The notes beneath the pieces were generated by a model. That model was not told the DNA's origin and ran no database searches. It saw only the letters and a list, made by a program, of their open reading frames with translations. From JAUVXJ01 sp034411995 (GTDB taxonomy: Bacteria; Chloroflexota; Anaerolineae; UBA7937; B3-Chlor): DNA of 64,000 nt. Made by a program: the position numbers and the translations under genes. The stretch covers positions 161,804-225,803 of the forward strand of contig DAOUME010000006.1 of the NCBI GenBank assembly GCA_034411995.1, given 5' to 3'. Shown here one piece after another: positions 8,334 through 17,045 of this stretch (positions are counted from its first letter, which is position 1; each line of letters opens with the position of its first letter).

Positions 8334-9245
8334 ATGTTGAGACCCGAAGGTTCATGGGTGGCGATCCCTACCCCCTTCACCGAAGAAGACCAGGTGGACT
8401 TCTCCGGGTTCGAACGGCTGGTGGATTTCCAGATACAGCACGGCACCAACGGGCTGCTGTTGATGGGCTCCACGGGGGAATCGACCGCCCTGAGCATCGA
8501 CGAGCGCAAGGAGATACTCGACAGGGTATTGGCGTACGCCAAAGGGAAGATACCCGTGCTGGCCGGCACCACGTGTGGCAACACCAGACTGACCATCGAA
8601 CTGAGCCAGCATGCCCAACGAGCGGGCGCCGACGGCCTCCTTCTGGTCGTGCCGGCCTATCTGAAACCGACCCAGGATGGCGTCTACCAGCACCTGAGGT
8701 CAGTGGCCGAAGCCGTCGACCTCCCGGTGGCCATCTACAACAATCCTGGTCGAGTGGCGGTCAACATCGAACCAGCGACGGTCCTGGCACTGGCTGAGCT
8801 CCCCAACCTGGTGGCCGACAAGGAGGCCATGCCCAACGTCAGCCAACTGGTCCAGATTCGCAGGCAGGCTGGCGACAAGATCAACTTGCTCTGTTGCGAT
8901 GCTCCAGGCTTCAGCCTCATCGTGCCCACCCTTGCCCTCGGAGGACACGGCACCGCGAACATTTCCGGCAATATCATCCCTGAGGAGATGGCAGCGATGT
9001 CGAGGCCATGGTTCTCCTGGCAGGATGTGCAGCGCACGAGACAACTGCTCTTCGAGTATCACCCCCTCATGGCAGCGCTCTATAGCCTGCCCAACCCCAT
9101 CGTCGTCAAGGCCGCTCTTCGCCTGCTGGGTCTCCCTGCCGGACACGTGCGCCACCCTCTTCTGGACATGGAAGAGAGGGAAGTACAAGATCTCAGAGCA
9201 CTGATGGACCGCATGGGGGTCATGACCAAGTACGGGCAGGGGTAG
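8334..9245 (+). CDS. DapA/DHDPS-family lyase or deaminase
   Basis: The 303-residue protein has the TIM-barrel layout of the dihydrodipicolinate synthase/N-acetylneuraminate lyase family. It carries the pyruvate-carboxylate loop GSTGES, the tyrosine region VPAYLKPTQDG, YNNPGR and the Schiff-base lysine in VADKEA at about residue 163. Family members form a Schiff base with a 2-oxo acid and carry out aldol cleavage, dehydration or deamination. Because it lies in a transporter-oxidoreductase cluster and not with lysine genes, a catabolic role is more likely than lysine synthesis; examples are 4-hydroxy-pyrroline-2-carboxylate deaminase or 5-dehydro-4-deoxyglucarate dehydratase. A GAAGAGGTGA ribosome-binding site lies about 10 nt before the ATG. 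Confidence 0.88.
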   Translation: MLRPEGSWVAIPTPFTEEDQVDFSGFERLVDFQIQHGTNGLLLMGSTGESTALSIDERKEILDRVLAYAKGKIPVLAGTTCGNTRLTIELSQHAQRAGADGLLLVVPAYLKPTQDGVYQHLRSVAEAVDLPVAIYNNPGRVAVNIEPATVLALAELPNLVADKEAMPNVSQLVQIRRQAGDKINLLCCDAPGFSLIVPTLALGGHGTANISGNIIPEEMAAMSRPWFSWQDVQRTRQLLFEYHPLMAALYSLPNPIVVKAALRLLGLPAGHVRHPLLDMEEREVQDLRALMDRMGVMTKYGQG

Positions 9246-9260
9246 AGAAGGGCCTGATCT

Positions 9261-10655
9261 ATGCCCTCAAACCAAGACAGCGCACCTCGGCTTCGCTGGG
9301 CGATCCTCCTGGCCCTCCTGATCGGCACCGCCACCGGCGCCCTGGGCAATAGCCTGGTAAACGTAGCACTGCCCACGATCATGGACCACTTCGCGGTCGA
9401 CGTGGCGACGGGCATCTGGCCGGTGACTGTCTACATACTGTTCTTCGCCGTGACCATGCCCTTGTTCGGGCGCCTCGGCGACATGTACGGCTACAAACGC
9501 GCCTACCTGATCGGCATGAGTGTCTTCGCCCTCAGTTCGCTGGCGGCGTCGCTCGCACAGAGTTACCCCTTGCTCATCCTACTTCGCGCGATACAAGGTG
9601 TCGGTAACGGGCCAATTCTTCCTGCCATCATGGCCGTCGTCGGCACCCTGTTTCCACCAGGCGAGAGGGGCCGGGCGATGGGCGTGTGGGCCCTGGTGAA
9701 CAGCGCTTTCCACGCCATCGGCCCACCGCTGAGCGGCTTCCTGACGCAGTACTTCGGCTGGCAGTCCATCTTCCTGTGCTACGTACCGCTGTGCGCCCTG
9801 GCACTGGTTCTCGTCTGGCGTTTGATGCCCAACGACAGCAAGTACCAGCGACAGCCCTTCGATGCGGTCGGCGCCCTCACCCTCACGGCGGCTACCCTGA
9901 CCCTGATGTTCAACCTGCGTCAAGGTGCGTCTATCGGATGGACCAGTCCCGTCAGCCTTGGCCTCTGGGCCCTCTGTGCGGGCCTGGTGGGAGCATTCGT
10001 CGTGACCGAGCACAGGGTAACCCAGCCATTCGTGGACCTCGACCTCTTCCGGAACAGGCCGCTCTCGGCGGCGGCGGTGATCGCCTTCATACAGGTTTTC
10101 TCTCAATTCGGCCTGCTGTTTCTGATCCCCCTCTTCCTCATCGACGTGCAGGGCTACGAAGCCGCGCGCACAGGTCTGGTTCTGGCCTCCTTGCCCATCG
10201 CCATGGCCCTGTCGGCTCCTCTCGCAGGGAGACTGGCCGACCGCTATGGCTGCCGGCTGCTCTGTGTGTCAGGCATGGCCGCGACCGCCCTATCCGGATT
10301 GGGGCTGAGTCTCCTGGGCCCAGCCACCCCACTCTGGTACACCGTGGCCTTTCTTTCGCTCACCGGTCTCTCCATGGGCATGGTCCAATCCCCTGCCCCT
10401 GCTGCCATAAGCATCGTGGTGCCGCCACAGAAGCTGGGAATCGCGATGGGTCTTTTCAACCTCATGCGTTTCATAGGTGGCACGCTGGGTCCCACGATCT
10501 TCGCCTTCGTGCTCCAGTCTGGCGGCGCCGCATCGTCGACCCACGCCTTTCGGATAGACTTCTACCTGGTAAGCCTCACGGCCACACTGGCCGTCCTGGT
10601 CGGCATCTTCGTCCCGGGAGCGGAGGTGCCGCACACTTGCCCTGCAAGAGAATGA
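9261..10655 (+). CDS. MFS transporter, DHA2/EmrB-QacA-like (14 TM)
   Basis: The 464-residue protein has about 14 hydrophobic segments. It shows MFS motif A between TM2 and TM3 (GRLGDMYGYKRA) and the DHA2-type first helix region (NVALPTIMDHF) with motif RAIQGVGNG in TM4. It is a proton-coupled exporter by family. It starts 15 nt after the DapA-like gene, suggesting co-transcription; it could excrete a by-product or protect against a toxic substrate analogue, although importers exist in this superfamily. Specific substrate unknown. Confidence 0.9.
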   Translation: MPSNQDSAPRLRWAILLALLIGTATGALGNSLVNVALPTIMDHFAVDVATGIWPVTVYILFFAVTMPLFGRLGDMYGYKRAYLIGMSVFALSSLAASLAQSYPLLILLRAIQGVGNGPILPAIMAVVGTLFPPGERGRAMGVWALVNSAFHAIGPPLSGFLTQYFGWQSIFLCYVPLCALALVLVWRLMPNDSKYQRQPFDAVGALTLTAATLTLMFNLRQGASIGWTSPVSLGLWALCAGLVGAFVVTEHRVTQPFVDLDLFRNRPLSAAAVIAFIQVFSQFGLLFLIPLFLIDVQGYEAARTGLVLASLPIAMALSAPLAGRLADRYGCRLLCVSGMAATALSGLGLSLLGPATPLWYTVAFLSLTGLSMGMVQSPAPAAISIVVPPQKLGIAMGLFNLMRFIGGTLGPTIFAFVLQSGGAASSTHAFRIDFYLVSLTATLAVLVGIFVPGAEVPHTCPARE

Positions 10656-10724
10656 CCCTTGCCATCATTGGCCGCGCACACCGCAATAGTCGATCCTCAT
10701 AACACACAACCCGGAGGTCTCCTT

Positions 10725-11162
10725 ATGTCAAAAGAACCGCACGGCGCTGGAATCCTGGACAAGTATCCCTACGCTGCTAAGAGCGATGTAGTGGGCAAGC
10801 TGGTCTGCATACTCGACGCCCGCTCAGAAAAGAGGGGCATGGAGTTAACCATCCACCCGTCGCGAGCGCTATGCCGGGGAGAGATTCACGAACTGGCGAT
10901 CACCGACGATCCCCAGACAGCCCCCAACTACGTGCTGGATATGGTCGCCTACCTAGCCTTCTTCGCCGTAGAAGAAGGCGGGATTGTTCTGGTGGGTGAT
11001 CGAGTGCTGGCGGGAGAGGCAGAACTGGGAACGGTAGCGGGATTCGACCTCACTCACTTCCCGAACCACATGAACGTGGTCATCGGCGCCAGCGACCGCA
11101 AGACGGGTCGTGAGCTGGGGCTCCACCTCGGCGATCCTATCAGTTTCGTGTCCAGTCTGTGA
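10725..11162 (+). CDS. Uncharacterised conserved-looking protein, 145 aa
   Basis: The ATG at 10725 follows GGAGGT at good spacing; an in-frame start at 10659 has no ribosome-binding site. The product is a soluble, mixed alpha/beta protein without signal peptide, membrane segment or recognisable cofactor motif. A histidine-containing segment (DLTHFPNHMNVV) and an acidic stretch (EIHELAITDD) may be functional. I do not recognise a named family with confidence. It sits between the MFS gene and the ferredoxin oxidoreductase genes and is probably part of the same pathway, as a small enzyme or binding protein. Confidence 0.7.
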   Translation: MSKEPHGAGILDKYPYAAKSDVVGKLVCILDARSEKRGMELTIHPSRALCRGEIHELAITDDPQTAPNYVLDMVAYLAFFAVEEGGIVLVGDRVLAGEAELGTVAGFDLTHFPNHMNVVIGASDRKTGRELGLHLGDPISFVSSL

Positions 11163-11207
11163 GCACCAGCAGAAAGCACTTGAGATGCGAGTCCGCATAT
11201 CTTTTCG

Positions 11208-11213
11208 TATAAT
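11208..11213 (+). promoter_or_regulatory. Possible promoter (-10 only) before the oxidoreductase genes
   Basis: A perfect TATAAT lies 39 nt before the chosen start of the 2-oxoacid oxidoreductase alpha gene. The best -35 candidate (TTGAGA at 11180) is 22 nt away, too far for a standard promoter, so this is a tentative internal promoter within the cluster. Confidence 0.3.
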
Positions 11214-11251
11214 TGCGCCGTTGCCAAGAACGAGTAGCACAAAGGATGAAT

Positions 11252-12682
11252 ATGCCTAGTGACACCAAGTTCAACATAGAGCTCGATCGCGACATCTGCA
11301 AGGGCAGCGACTGCTATATCTGCGTCAACGCCTGCCCCAGGGGGGTGATGGCCGAGGGCGAGGATATCACTCCCAAAGGACTCCGCCCCTCGCGGATCGA
11401 GAACCCCGACGCATGTACCGGGTGCAGGATCTGCGAATCTCTCTGCCCGGACCTGGCCATTACGATCACAGAGAAGACCTCGACTCCCGCAGTGGGCCCC
11501 GCCACCCCGGAGCAGAGACCCGCCGCCCAGGCCAGTGGAGGCTGGACGACCGTACCAAGCAAACTGGAGCCGGGCCCCCACTACATGATGGGCGACGAGG
11601 CCTGCGCCGAGGGTGCGCTTGCTGCGGGGTGTCGCTTCTACGGAGCCTACCCCATCACCCCCGCCTCCGAGATCATGATTCAGATGGCCAAGCGACTCCC
11701 GGAGGTGAAGGGCGTCTTCGTGCAGATGGAGGACGAGATAGGGAGCATGGCCGCCGTGATCGGCTCCTCCTGGGCGGGTTTCAAGAGCATGACGGCCACG
11801 GCTGGCCCCGGGTTCAGCCTGATGATGGAGAACATCGGCTACGCCTGCATGACAGAGACGCCTTGCGTCGTGGTCGATATTCAGCGAGCTGGGCCCAGCA
11901 CCGGCCAGGCGAGTCGGCCCGCCAGCGGTGACGTGATGCAGGCCAAATGGGGTACCCACGGAGGAGTGGAGATCATCGCCCTGGCTCCCTGGTCTGTTCA
12001 GGAGATGTATGACCTCACCATCAGAGCGTTCAATCTCTCGGAACGCTTCCGGGTCCCTGTGATCGTCCTCGGGGACGCCATCGTGGGGCATCTCCGCGAA
12101 AGCTTCCACGTCGCGGACACCGTGCAGCAGTTCAATAGAATCAAGGTTCCTGGCGCGCCACCCTTTGGAACCAACGAGGATGACGGCGTTCCTCCCATGC
12201 CCGCCTTTGGCGAGGGAGAGCAACTGCTGATCACCGGTTCGACGCACAATCGGTATGGAGTTCGTAAGACGGCCGACCCTGAGGTCCAGAACCGGCTGGT
12301 GAGGCGCCTTTCCCGGAAGATCACCTCCCGCCTGGCCGAGATCACAGACTACGAACTGTACTACGAGGACGGCGCGCGCCGCCTGGTGGTCGCGTACGGC
12401 TCGACGGCACGCAGTGCTCTGTGGGCCGTCAAAGAGGTCCGTGAGCGCGGTGAGAAGGTGGGCATGCTACGCCTCAAGACTCTGTGGCCTTTCCCCGGCG
12501 ACGTGATCGAGCAATGGGGCGAGCGCTGCGAAGAACTCATTGTGCCGGAGACGAACCTGGGTCAGGTGTCACAGGTCGTCAGGGGGTACACATCCACGCC
12601 CGTCAGTCTTGTCTCCCAGACCAACGGAGAGATCATGGATCCGCGGCGCGTGCGCGACTTCATGCTGAGCAGCAAGGCCTAG
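11252..12682 (+). CDS. korA: 2-oxoacid:ferredoxin oxidoreductase, alpha subunit with fused ferredoxin domain
   Basis: Residues about 10-70 form a bacterial-type ferredoxin domain with two four-cysteine motifs (CKGSDCYICVNACP and CTGCRICESLCP), enough for two [4Fe-4S] clusters. From about residue 105 the chain is the alpha subunit of KGOR/VOR-type enzymes (GDEACAEGALAAGCRFYGAYPITPASE, split across the PP-domain interface, then TAGPGFSLMMENI and QRAGPSTG). ATG 11252 has AAAGGA five nt upstream; ATG 11246 is an alternative. With the next two genes it should form the complex that oxidatively decarboxylates a 2-oxo acid to an acyl-CoA and reduces ferredoxin. Fusion of the delta (ferredoxin) subunit to alpha is the notable feature. 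2-Oxoglutarate is the usual substrate, but branched-chain acids are possible. Confidence 0.92.
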   Translation: MPSDTKFNIELDRDICKGSDCYICVNACPRGVMAEGEDITPKGLRPSRIENPDACTGCRICESLCPDLAITITEKTSTPAVGPATPEQRPAAQASGGWTTVPSKLEPGPHYMMGDEACAEGALAAGCRFYGAYPITPASEIMIQMAKRLPEVKGVFVQMEDEIGSMAAVIGSSWAGFKSMTATAGPGFSLMMENIGYACMTETPCVVVDIQRAGPSTGQASRPASGDVMQAKWGTHGGVEIIALAPWSVQEMYDLTIRAFNLSERFRVPVIVLGDAIVGHLRESFHVADTVQQFNRIKVPGAPPFGTNEDDGVPPMPAFGEGEQLLITGSTHNRYGVRKTADPEVQNRLVRRLSRKITSRLAEITDYELYYEDGARRLVVAYGSTARSALWAVKEVRERGEKVGMLRLKTLWPFPGDVIEQWGERCEELIVPETNLGQVSQVVRGYTSTPVSLVSQTNGEIMDPRRVRDFMLSSKA

Positions 12683-12778
12683 TTTCCTTCCATCCGCGCT
12701 GAGACAAAGCGGAGAGGTCGATGCTTCTGCTCCGCGAGCACGAGAGGGAGATGATTTGTTTCGAAAGGTGAATGAGAC

Positions 12779-13543
12779 ATGAGCCGACCGCTAAAAGAAA
12801 AGTATGTCAGACAGCCAACGCCTTTCTGTGCTGGCTGCGGGCACGGCATATTCATGAATGCGTTCCTTCACGCCGTCGACGAAGTGGGCCTAGATTTCCA
12901 GAACACGGTCTTCGTCTCCGGGATTGGCTGCGGAGCCTGGGTGCCCAGCCCTCATTTCCGAGCCGATACCCTGCACGTTACCCACGGCCGCGCCGTCGCC
13001 TTCGCCACCGGGGTCAAGCTGACACGCCCTGAGCTGAACGTCATCGTGATCGGGGGTGATGGCGACATAGCGACCATCGGTGGCAATCACCTTATCCATG
13101 CTGCCCGCCGTAACGTCGGCCTCAAGGTATTCTGTCTGAACAACCTCTTGTACGGGATGACGGGTGGCCAGGTCTCCGCCACCACCCCCCAGGGTGATAT
13201 CACGGCCACCACCCCCCAAGGCAACCCGGAAAAGGCTTTCGATCTGGTCGCCGTGGCGCGCGGAGCCGGGGCCCCCTACGCAGCGCGATTCCCGGTCTCA
13301 CGACCCCGCAAGTTGAAGCAGGGCATCATGAACGCGCTTCGTTTTGAGCAGTTCACGTTCATGGACGTTCTATCGCTCTGCCCCACACAGTATGGCAGAG
13401 CCAACCGGACCAAACGCGGGTTCGAGGGACCGAGTCTGATCTGGAGCATGCTGGAGTGGCAGAAAGGCACCGTCGTCGATCGAGAGAAATTCGACTCCGA
13501 GAAGACAGCGGGCAAGATTCCGATCGGAGAGTGGTATGCATAG
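12779..13543 (+). CDS. korB: 2-oxoacid:ferredoxin oxidoreductase, beta (TPP-binding) subunit
   Basis: The 254-residue protein has the PFOR-family cluster cysteines near the N-terminus (FCAGCGHG), a third in GIGCGAW and one near the C-terminus (SLCPTQ). The thiamine diphosphate motif is GDGDIATIGGNH followed by LNNLLYGMTGGQ. It is the catalytic half that binds TPP and passes electrons to ferredoxin. A small internal duplication is visible (ATTPQGDIT then ATTPQGN, around 13180-13220), at the place where this family has a conserved ATTP element. Its stop overlaps the start of the gamma gene by 8 nt, indicating translational coupling. Confidence 0.94.
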   Translation: MSRPLKEKYVRQPTPFCAGCGHGIFMNAFLHAVDEVGLDFQNTVFVSGIGCGAWVPSPHFRADTLHVTHGRAVAFATGVKLTRPELNVIVIGGDGDIATIGGNHLIHAARRNVGLKVFCLNNLLYGMTGGQVSATTPQGDITATTPQGNPEKAFDLVAVARGAGAPYAARFPVSRPRKLKQGIMNALRFEQFTFMDVLSLCPTQYGRANRTKRGFEGPSLIWSMLEWQKGTVVDREKFDSEKTAGKIPIGEWYA

Positions 13544-14081
13544 AGCTGAGGTGCTTCTTGCAGGTCTGGGAGGACAAGGCGTACAGCTAGCAGGCGATAT
13601 CCTGGCGCGGGCATGCACCCTGGCGGGAAGGCACGTCTCGGTGTTGCCCTCCTATGGCGCCGAAGCCAGAGGGACCTTGATACGTTCCGAGGTGGTGATC
13701 TCTGATGAAGACATCATCTATCCAGGAGTGTTGGAGCCCAACGTGGTCGTAGCCTTCTCTCAGGAAGCCTACGACCACTTCCTAGGCTCCCTGTCCAGGC
13801 AGACCCTGATCTTCTACGATCCTGCTTCGGTGAGTCCCAGCACCAGCGCCTCTTCACCGACCGGCCAGTATCCCGTACCCGCCATAGAAGCCGCCTCCGC
13901 TCTTGGAAACGCGAAGGCAGGCAACATGGTGATGCTGGGAGCTGTCGCTGCCTCTTCCGAGTTGATATCGAAGAAGACTCTCGAGGAAGTCCTTTCAGAG
14001 GGGCCCCAGAAACGCAGCCAGATCAGCGTCAAGGCTCTGCGTAGAGGATTCGAGCTAGCCAGCGAACAGATGAACTCTTAG
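13536..14081 (+). CDS. korC: 2-oxoacid:ferredoxin oxidoreductase, gamma subunit
   Basis: The protein (181 residues) opens with the family signature EVLLAGLGGQGVQLAG, the nucleotide/CoA-region glycine loop of KorC/VorC subunits, followed by SYGAEARGT, another hallmark. It completes the three-subunit enzyme encoded by the two preceding genes and overlaps the beta gene by 8 nt. It binds the acyl-CoA side of the active site in characterised relatives. It is the last gene of the plus-strand cluster; the next gene is on the other strand with 146 nt between the two stop codons. Confidence 0.93.
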   Translation: MHRAEVLLAGLGGQGVQLAGDILARACTLAGRHVSVLPSYGAEARGTLIRSEVVISDEDIIYPGVLEPNVVVAFSQEAYDHFLGSLSRQTLIFYDPASVSPSTSASSPTGQYPVPAIEAASALGNAKAGNMVMLGAVAASSELISKKTLEEVLSEGPQKRSQISVKALRRGFELASEQMNS

Positions 14082-14227
14082 GCGAGGCGCCCCCATCTGT
14101 GCACTCGGTCTGACTGGCTACCGGGCGAAGCGAGTTCGATGACCTCGGCAGTTGCCCCTGGTGCCAGTGGCCACTCGGTGCCGACCGTCACTGCCAGGCC
14201 CTGGGCCAGTGCTCTTCGGAAGATCGG

Positions 14228-14698
14228 CTATGCGCTGCCCGCGGCTACAGCGAGTTCCTCGCGGGGGACGAACCCAGGCTCCCGACTGGCGTCTGGAACT
14301 GACCTCTGATTCAGGACGCCCCGTACCGCCATCAGCAAATCACCCAAGTTGAACGGCTTCGCCAGGAAGGCTTGGGCATACTCCTCCGCGAAGCGCACGA
14401 CCTCACTTGTCGGGTAGGCGGTCATCGCTACGATGACCGTTCCCGGACTCACTTGTTTGATGCCCCGTACCAGGTGACGGCCGTCCCGCTGGCGGAGCCC
14501 TAGATCAGCAATGGCCAGGTCAAAGCGGTGGCCTCCGGCGAACAAGCCCAGGGCCTCGTCGCCGTGAGGGGTGGTCGTTACCTGATACCCTTCCCTCTTC
14601 AGCGCCGCAGCCAGGAACTCCAGAATCACCGGCTCCTCGTCGAACACGAGGATGCTGGTACGCCTGTGAGAACCATCTACGTGTCCACCGCTAACCAT
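14228..14698 (-). CDS. Response regulator receiver-domain protein
   Basis: About 156 residues of receiver domain only. Acidic residues follow strand 1 (ILVFDEEP), the phospho-acceptor Asp is in DLAIADLGL, the conserved Thr is in AMTAYP and the Lys is in FLAKPF. The start at 14698 is preceded closely by GGAGGA; the upstream frame extension is rich in Arg/Ser and not protein-like. With no output domain it may act by protein-protein contact, like single-domain regulators. No histidine kinase gene is adjacent. The C-terminal ~25 residues are low in structure. Confidence 0.85.
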   Translation of the reverse strand: MVSGGHVDGSHRRTSILVFDEEPVILEFLAAALKREGYQVTTTPHGDEALGLFAGGHRFDLAIADLGLRQRDGRHLVRGIKQVSPGTVIVAMTAYPTSEVVRFAEEYAQAFLAKPFNLGDLLMAVRGVLNQRSVPDASREPGFVPREELAVAAGSA

Positions 14699-14848
14699 CT
14701 CTCCTCCGATCATGACAGTCGACGATCGCTTCGGCCGCTGCCCCCTACCATCTCCGCTGGCCAAGCTACTCGCCGCGCCACAGGCGACGATCTGCGACAC
14801 CCGTCCTGCGTGCAAGCAAGAGAGCCGTCTCAGCAATCCCGCTGGTGA

Positions 14849-15034
14849 CTACTCCCCGTGCGCTACGCTAGCCAGCCGGGCAACGGACCGCCGACTCGAA
14901 CGTGGCCCGAAGCCCAGGCTCCTGCCGCCGTCCGCCAGCTCCACCTTACCCCACCCACACCGGGGACAGACTACTACTCTGCCATGCGCACCTGGCACAG
15001 GAGTCACGTCGCAACCACAGGAGTCACATTTCAT
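14849..15034 (-). CDS. Small zinc-ribbon protein, 61 aa
   Basis: The ORF encodes two CxxC pairs spaced like a zinc ribbon (CDSCGCD near the start and CPRCGW about 20 residues later) and a basic C-terminal tail. The internal ATG 15034 is chosen because the frame upstream of it is antisense-like Arg/Ser-rich noise that overlaps the FecR gene. A GAAGGG ribosome-binding site lies about 10 nt upstream. It is immediately downstream of the FecR-domain gene and probably co-transcribed with it. The small metal-binding module could act as a regulator or adaptor of the sigma/FecR unit; function unknown. Confidence 0.6.
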   Translation of the reverse strand: MKCDSCGCDVTPVPGAHGRVVVCPRCGWGKVELADGGRSLGFGPRSSRRSVARLASVAHGE

Positions 15035-15095
15035 CTGCGCCGTCCCTTCCCGCCACGAAGAACTCGCTCTCAGGCGTCTACAAAGCGCCAGCATA

Positions 15096-16310
15096 TTACT
15101 TCTTCTTGCCCGGCGGCTCGTCGGGCTTCTCAGATTGTTCAGGATGCTCGGGGTGTTCTGGGTGTTCTGGATGCTCTGGATGCACAGGATGCGCCGCATC
15201 CTCAGGGTTCTCCGATGCGTACCACGCGGGTGTGGGTTCTGGAGTGGCGGTGGAACTGGCGACTGTCGGCGTTGCTTCGTCGCCAGCGGACCCCGCTGCC
15301 AGTCCGTCCGCCAGGACCGATGTCCGCACCGCCGCCAACTCGGATCTGTCGAATGACTCTGGCGTCTCACCCGGTGCCGCGGTCGCGACCGGCGTGGCCT
15401 CAGGCGTTGGCGAAGAGGGGAGGATGCTGGCGAACTGCCCGGCACTCAGTAGCTGGGTGGCACCACCACATGAGAACCCCACGATGCCTTCCGCGACGGT
15501 CACACTGGTCGTCCCGTCGGGTGCGACGTCCACGACGAACTCAGTCCCATGCGCTACCGCCACAGCCGTGGGAGTGTGGATCTCGAAACGAGCCGCCGAA
15601 TCCGTCGCACTCTGTACGTGATTCTCCGTCTGTCCTACCCATTGGTACAAAACCACGGTCCTTCCGCCCCCGTCGCGCTGGGAACTGAGCTCCGCAACGC
15701 TCAACTCGGTATCTGGCCCCAGAACGGTTCTACTACCATCGAAGAAACTCAAAGTAGCTCCCGACAGGCTACCCGTGCGAATGCGGTACCCGCTCGAGAG
15801 CACGATGCCAGAGCTCGCGGCTCGCCAGGGAGCGCCAGAGCCGTTCTCTACTTCCACAACTCCAGCCACATTGGGCAGCACCGCCGCCTGACCCACCAGT
15901 GCTGACCGCGTCGTCTCGACCAGAAGGGCAGGCACAACCGTGAGCAAGAGCACGAACAGAGCCGCGGTCGCGCCCAGGGCCACAGCCCGCCCACGCGGCA
16001 TCTCGCGCCTTCCAGCGCCGCCGAGCCAGGCAACCAGGTTGGCGGCGGCAGCTCTCGGCGAGAGAACATGCCTTCGACCCTGCCGGTGCTTCTGAGCCAG
16101 AGCCGCCAACATGCGCTCTCTCGCAGCCGCTGAAGCCGACGGAGCCATCTCTGGTCGCTCCACTCTGCTCACGTGAACACCGAGGTCCAGCAGCGGGCGT
16201 AGCTCGTCCCCCTGCTCCGGGTAGCGCGCCAAACACTCCTCCGCCGACACCGCACCCGAGAGGACTTCGGCGAGACAATCATCCAGTATGCCGTCGATGC
16301 GCTCTTTCAT
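15096..16310 (-). CDS. FecR-domain membrane protein with His-Pro-Glu repeat tail
   Basis: Residues 1-50 form a short helical region of the kind found at the cytoplasmic side of anti-sigma-like proteins (RIDGILDDCLAEVLSG). One transmembrane helix follows at about 108-132 (ALGATAALFVLLLTVVPALL). The external part has a FecR domain at about 150-285 (GYRIRTGSLSGATLSFFDGSRT, then TPTAVAVAHGTEFVV). A Pro/Thr-rich linker and a tail of repeated HPE triplets end in a basic GKKK. FecR domains transmit envelope signals to ECF sigma factors, and an ECF sigma gene lies 92 nt upstream on the same strand, so this is likely its membrane-bound regulator. The His-rich repeat could bind metal. Confidence 0.82.
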   Translation of the reverse strand: MKERIDGILDDCLAEVLSGAVSAEECLARYPEQGDELRPLLDLGVHVSRVERPEMAPSASAAARERMLAALAQKHRQGRRHVLSPRAAAANLVAWLGGAGRREMPRGRAVALGATAALFVLLLTVVPALLVETTRSALVGQAAVLPNVAGVVEVENGSGAPWRAASSGIVLSSGYRIRTGSLSGATLSFFDGSRTVLGPDTELSVAELSSQRDGGGRTVVLYQWVGQTENHVQSATDSAARFEIHTPTAVAVAHGTEFVVDVAPDGTTSVTVAEGIVGFSCGGATQLLSAGQFASILPSSPTPEATPVATAAPGETPESFDRSELAAVRTSVLADGLAAGSAGDEATPTVASSTATPEPTPAWYASENPEDAAHPVHPEHPEHPEHPEHPEQSEKPDEPPGKKK

Positions 16311-16402
16311 GACCAGATCTCACTTCGCACCATACATAACGGAGCAAGGGCGCGGAGAGATACGGGTGGATCGCCGGGGAGCCGAGGCGGATCTCTGCCC
16401 CA

Positions 16403-16951
16403 TCAGGCTACGCTGGTGGACAGCACTCGATGCAAGGCAGCCAGAGCCCTGTGCTGAAGCGACTTCACGGCACCAACCGTCTTGCCCAGCACATCAGCTA
16501 CCTCTTCGTTGCTCATCTCCTCTATGAACTTGAGGAGAATCACCTGACGCTGATCCTCTGTGAGCCGATTCAGTGCACCGGCCAACTGGCGCTGGACCAG
16601 AGCGCGCTCGGCAGCCCGTTCAACGTCGAGCGCTCCGGTCAGCAGGCTCTCATCGAGGGGTATGATCGTCGGTCCGCTGGTGCGCCTGTGATGATCGACG
16701 ACCACGTTGCGCGCGATGGTGTACAGCCAGGACAGCAGCGGGCGCCCCTGGTAGACAAAGCCATCCAGGTGCTCCACGACTCGCACGAATACTGTTCCCG
16801 TAAGATCCTCGGCAGTGGCCGTGTCACCGACTCTGTAGTAGACGTAGCGATAGATGGCCGAGTGGTGGCGTTCGTAGATCTCAGCAATTGCGGACCGATC
16901 ACCTCGCTGGGCCAAAGCGACCAGCTTCGCGTCGTCACTCGCTGCCGACAT
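16403..16951 (-). CDS. RNA polymerase sigma factor, ECF type
   Basis: About 182 residues. Region 2 lies at roughly 25-95 (AIYRYVYYRVGD, AEDLTGTVFVRV, SWLYTIARNVVVDHHRR) and region 4 at roughly 120-175 (LTEDQRQVILLKFIEEMSNEEVADVLGK split by a turn, then VGAVKSLQHRALAALH). The ATG at 16951 has GGAG nine nt upstream and follows a good vegetative promoter at 17046-17074. The FecR-domain gene downstream is its probable control protein. It should direct transcription of an envelope-response regulon; no second copy of its own promoter signature could be defined here. Confidence 0.92.
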   Translation of the reverse strand: MSAASDDAKLVALAQRGDRSAIAEIYERHHSAIYRYVYYRVGDTATAEDLTGTVFVRVVEHLDGFVYQGRPLLSWLYTIARNVVVDHHRRTSGPTIIPLDESLLTGALDVERAAERALVQRQLAGALNRLTEDQRQVILLKFIEEMSNEEVADVLGKTVGAVKSLQHRALAALHRVLSTSVA

Positions 16952-17045
16952 GAATGTCCCACTCCGAATCGTGTGTAAGGGGCGCCGGTGGACCGGGCTG
17001 CATAGGCTGGCGTCGCGCCACGAGAGGTTAGAGTGGATCAAGACA

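Noticed and set aside
15129..15192. Short tandem repeat taken at first for a CRISPR-like array
   Set aside because: The 9-nt periodicity encodes the HPE triplets of the FecR-domain protein; there are no spacers.
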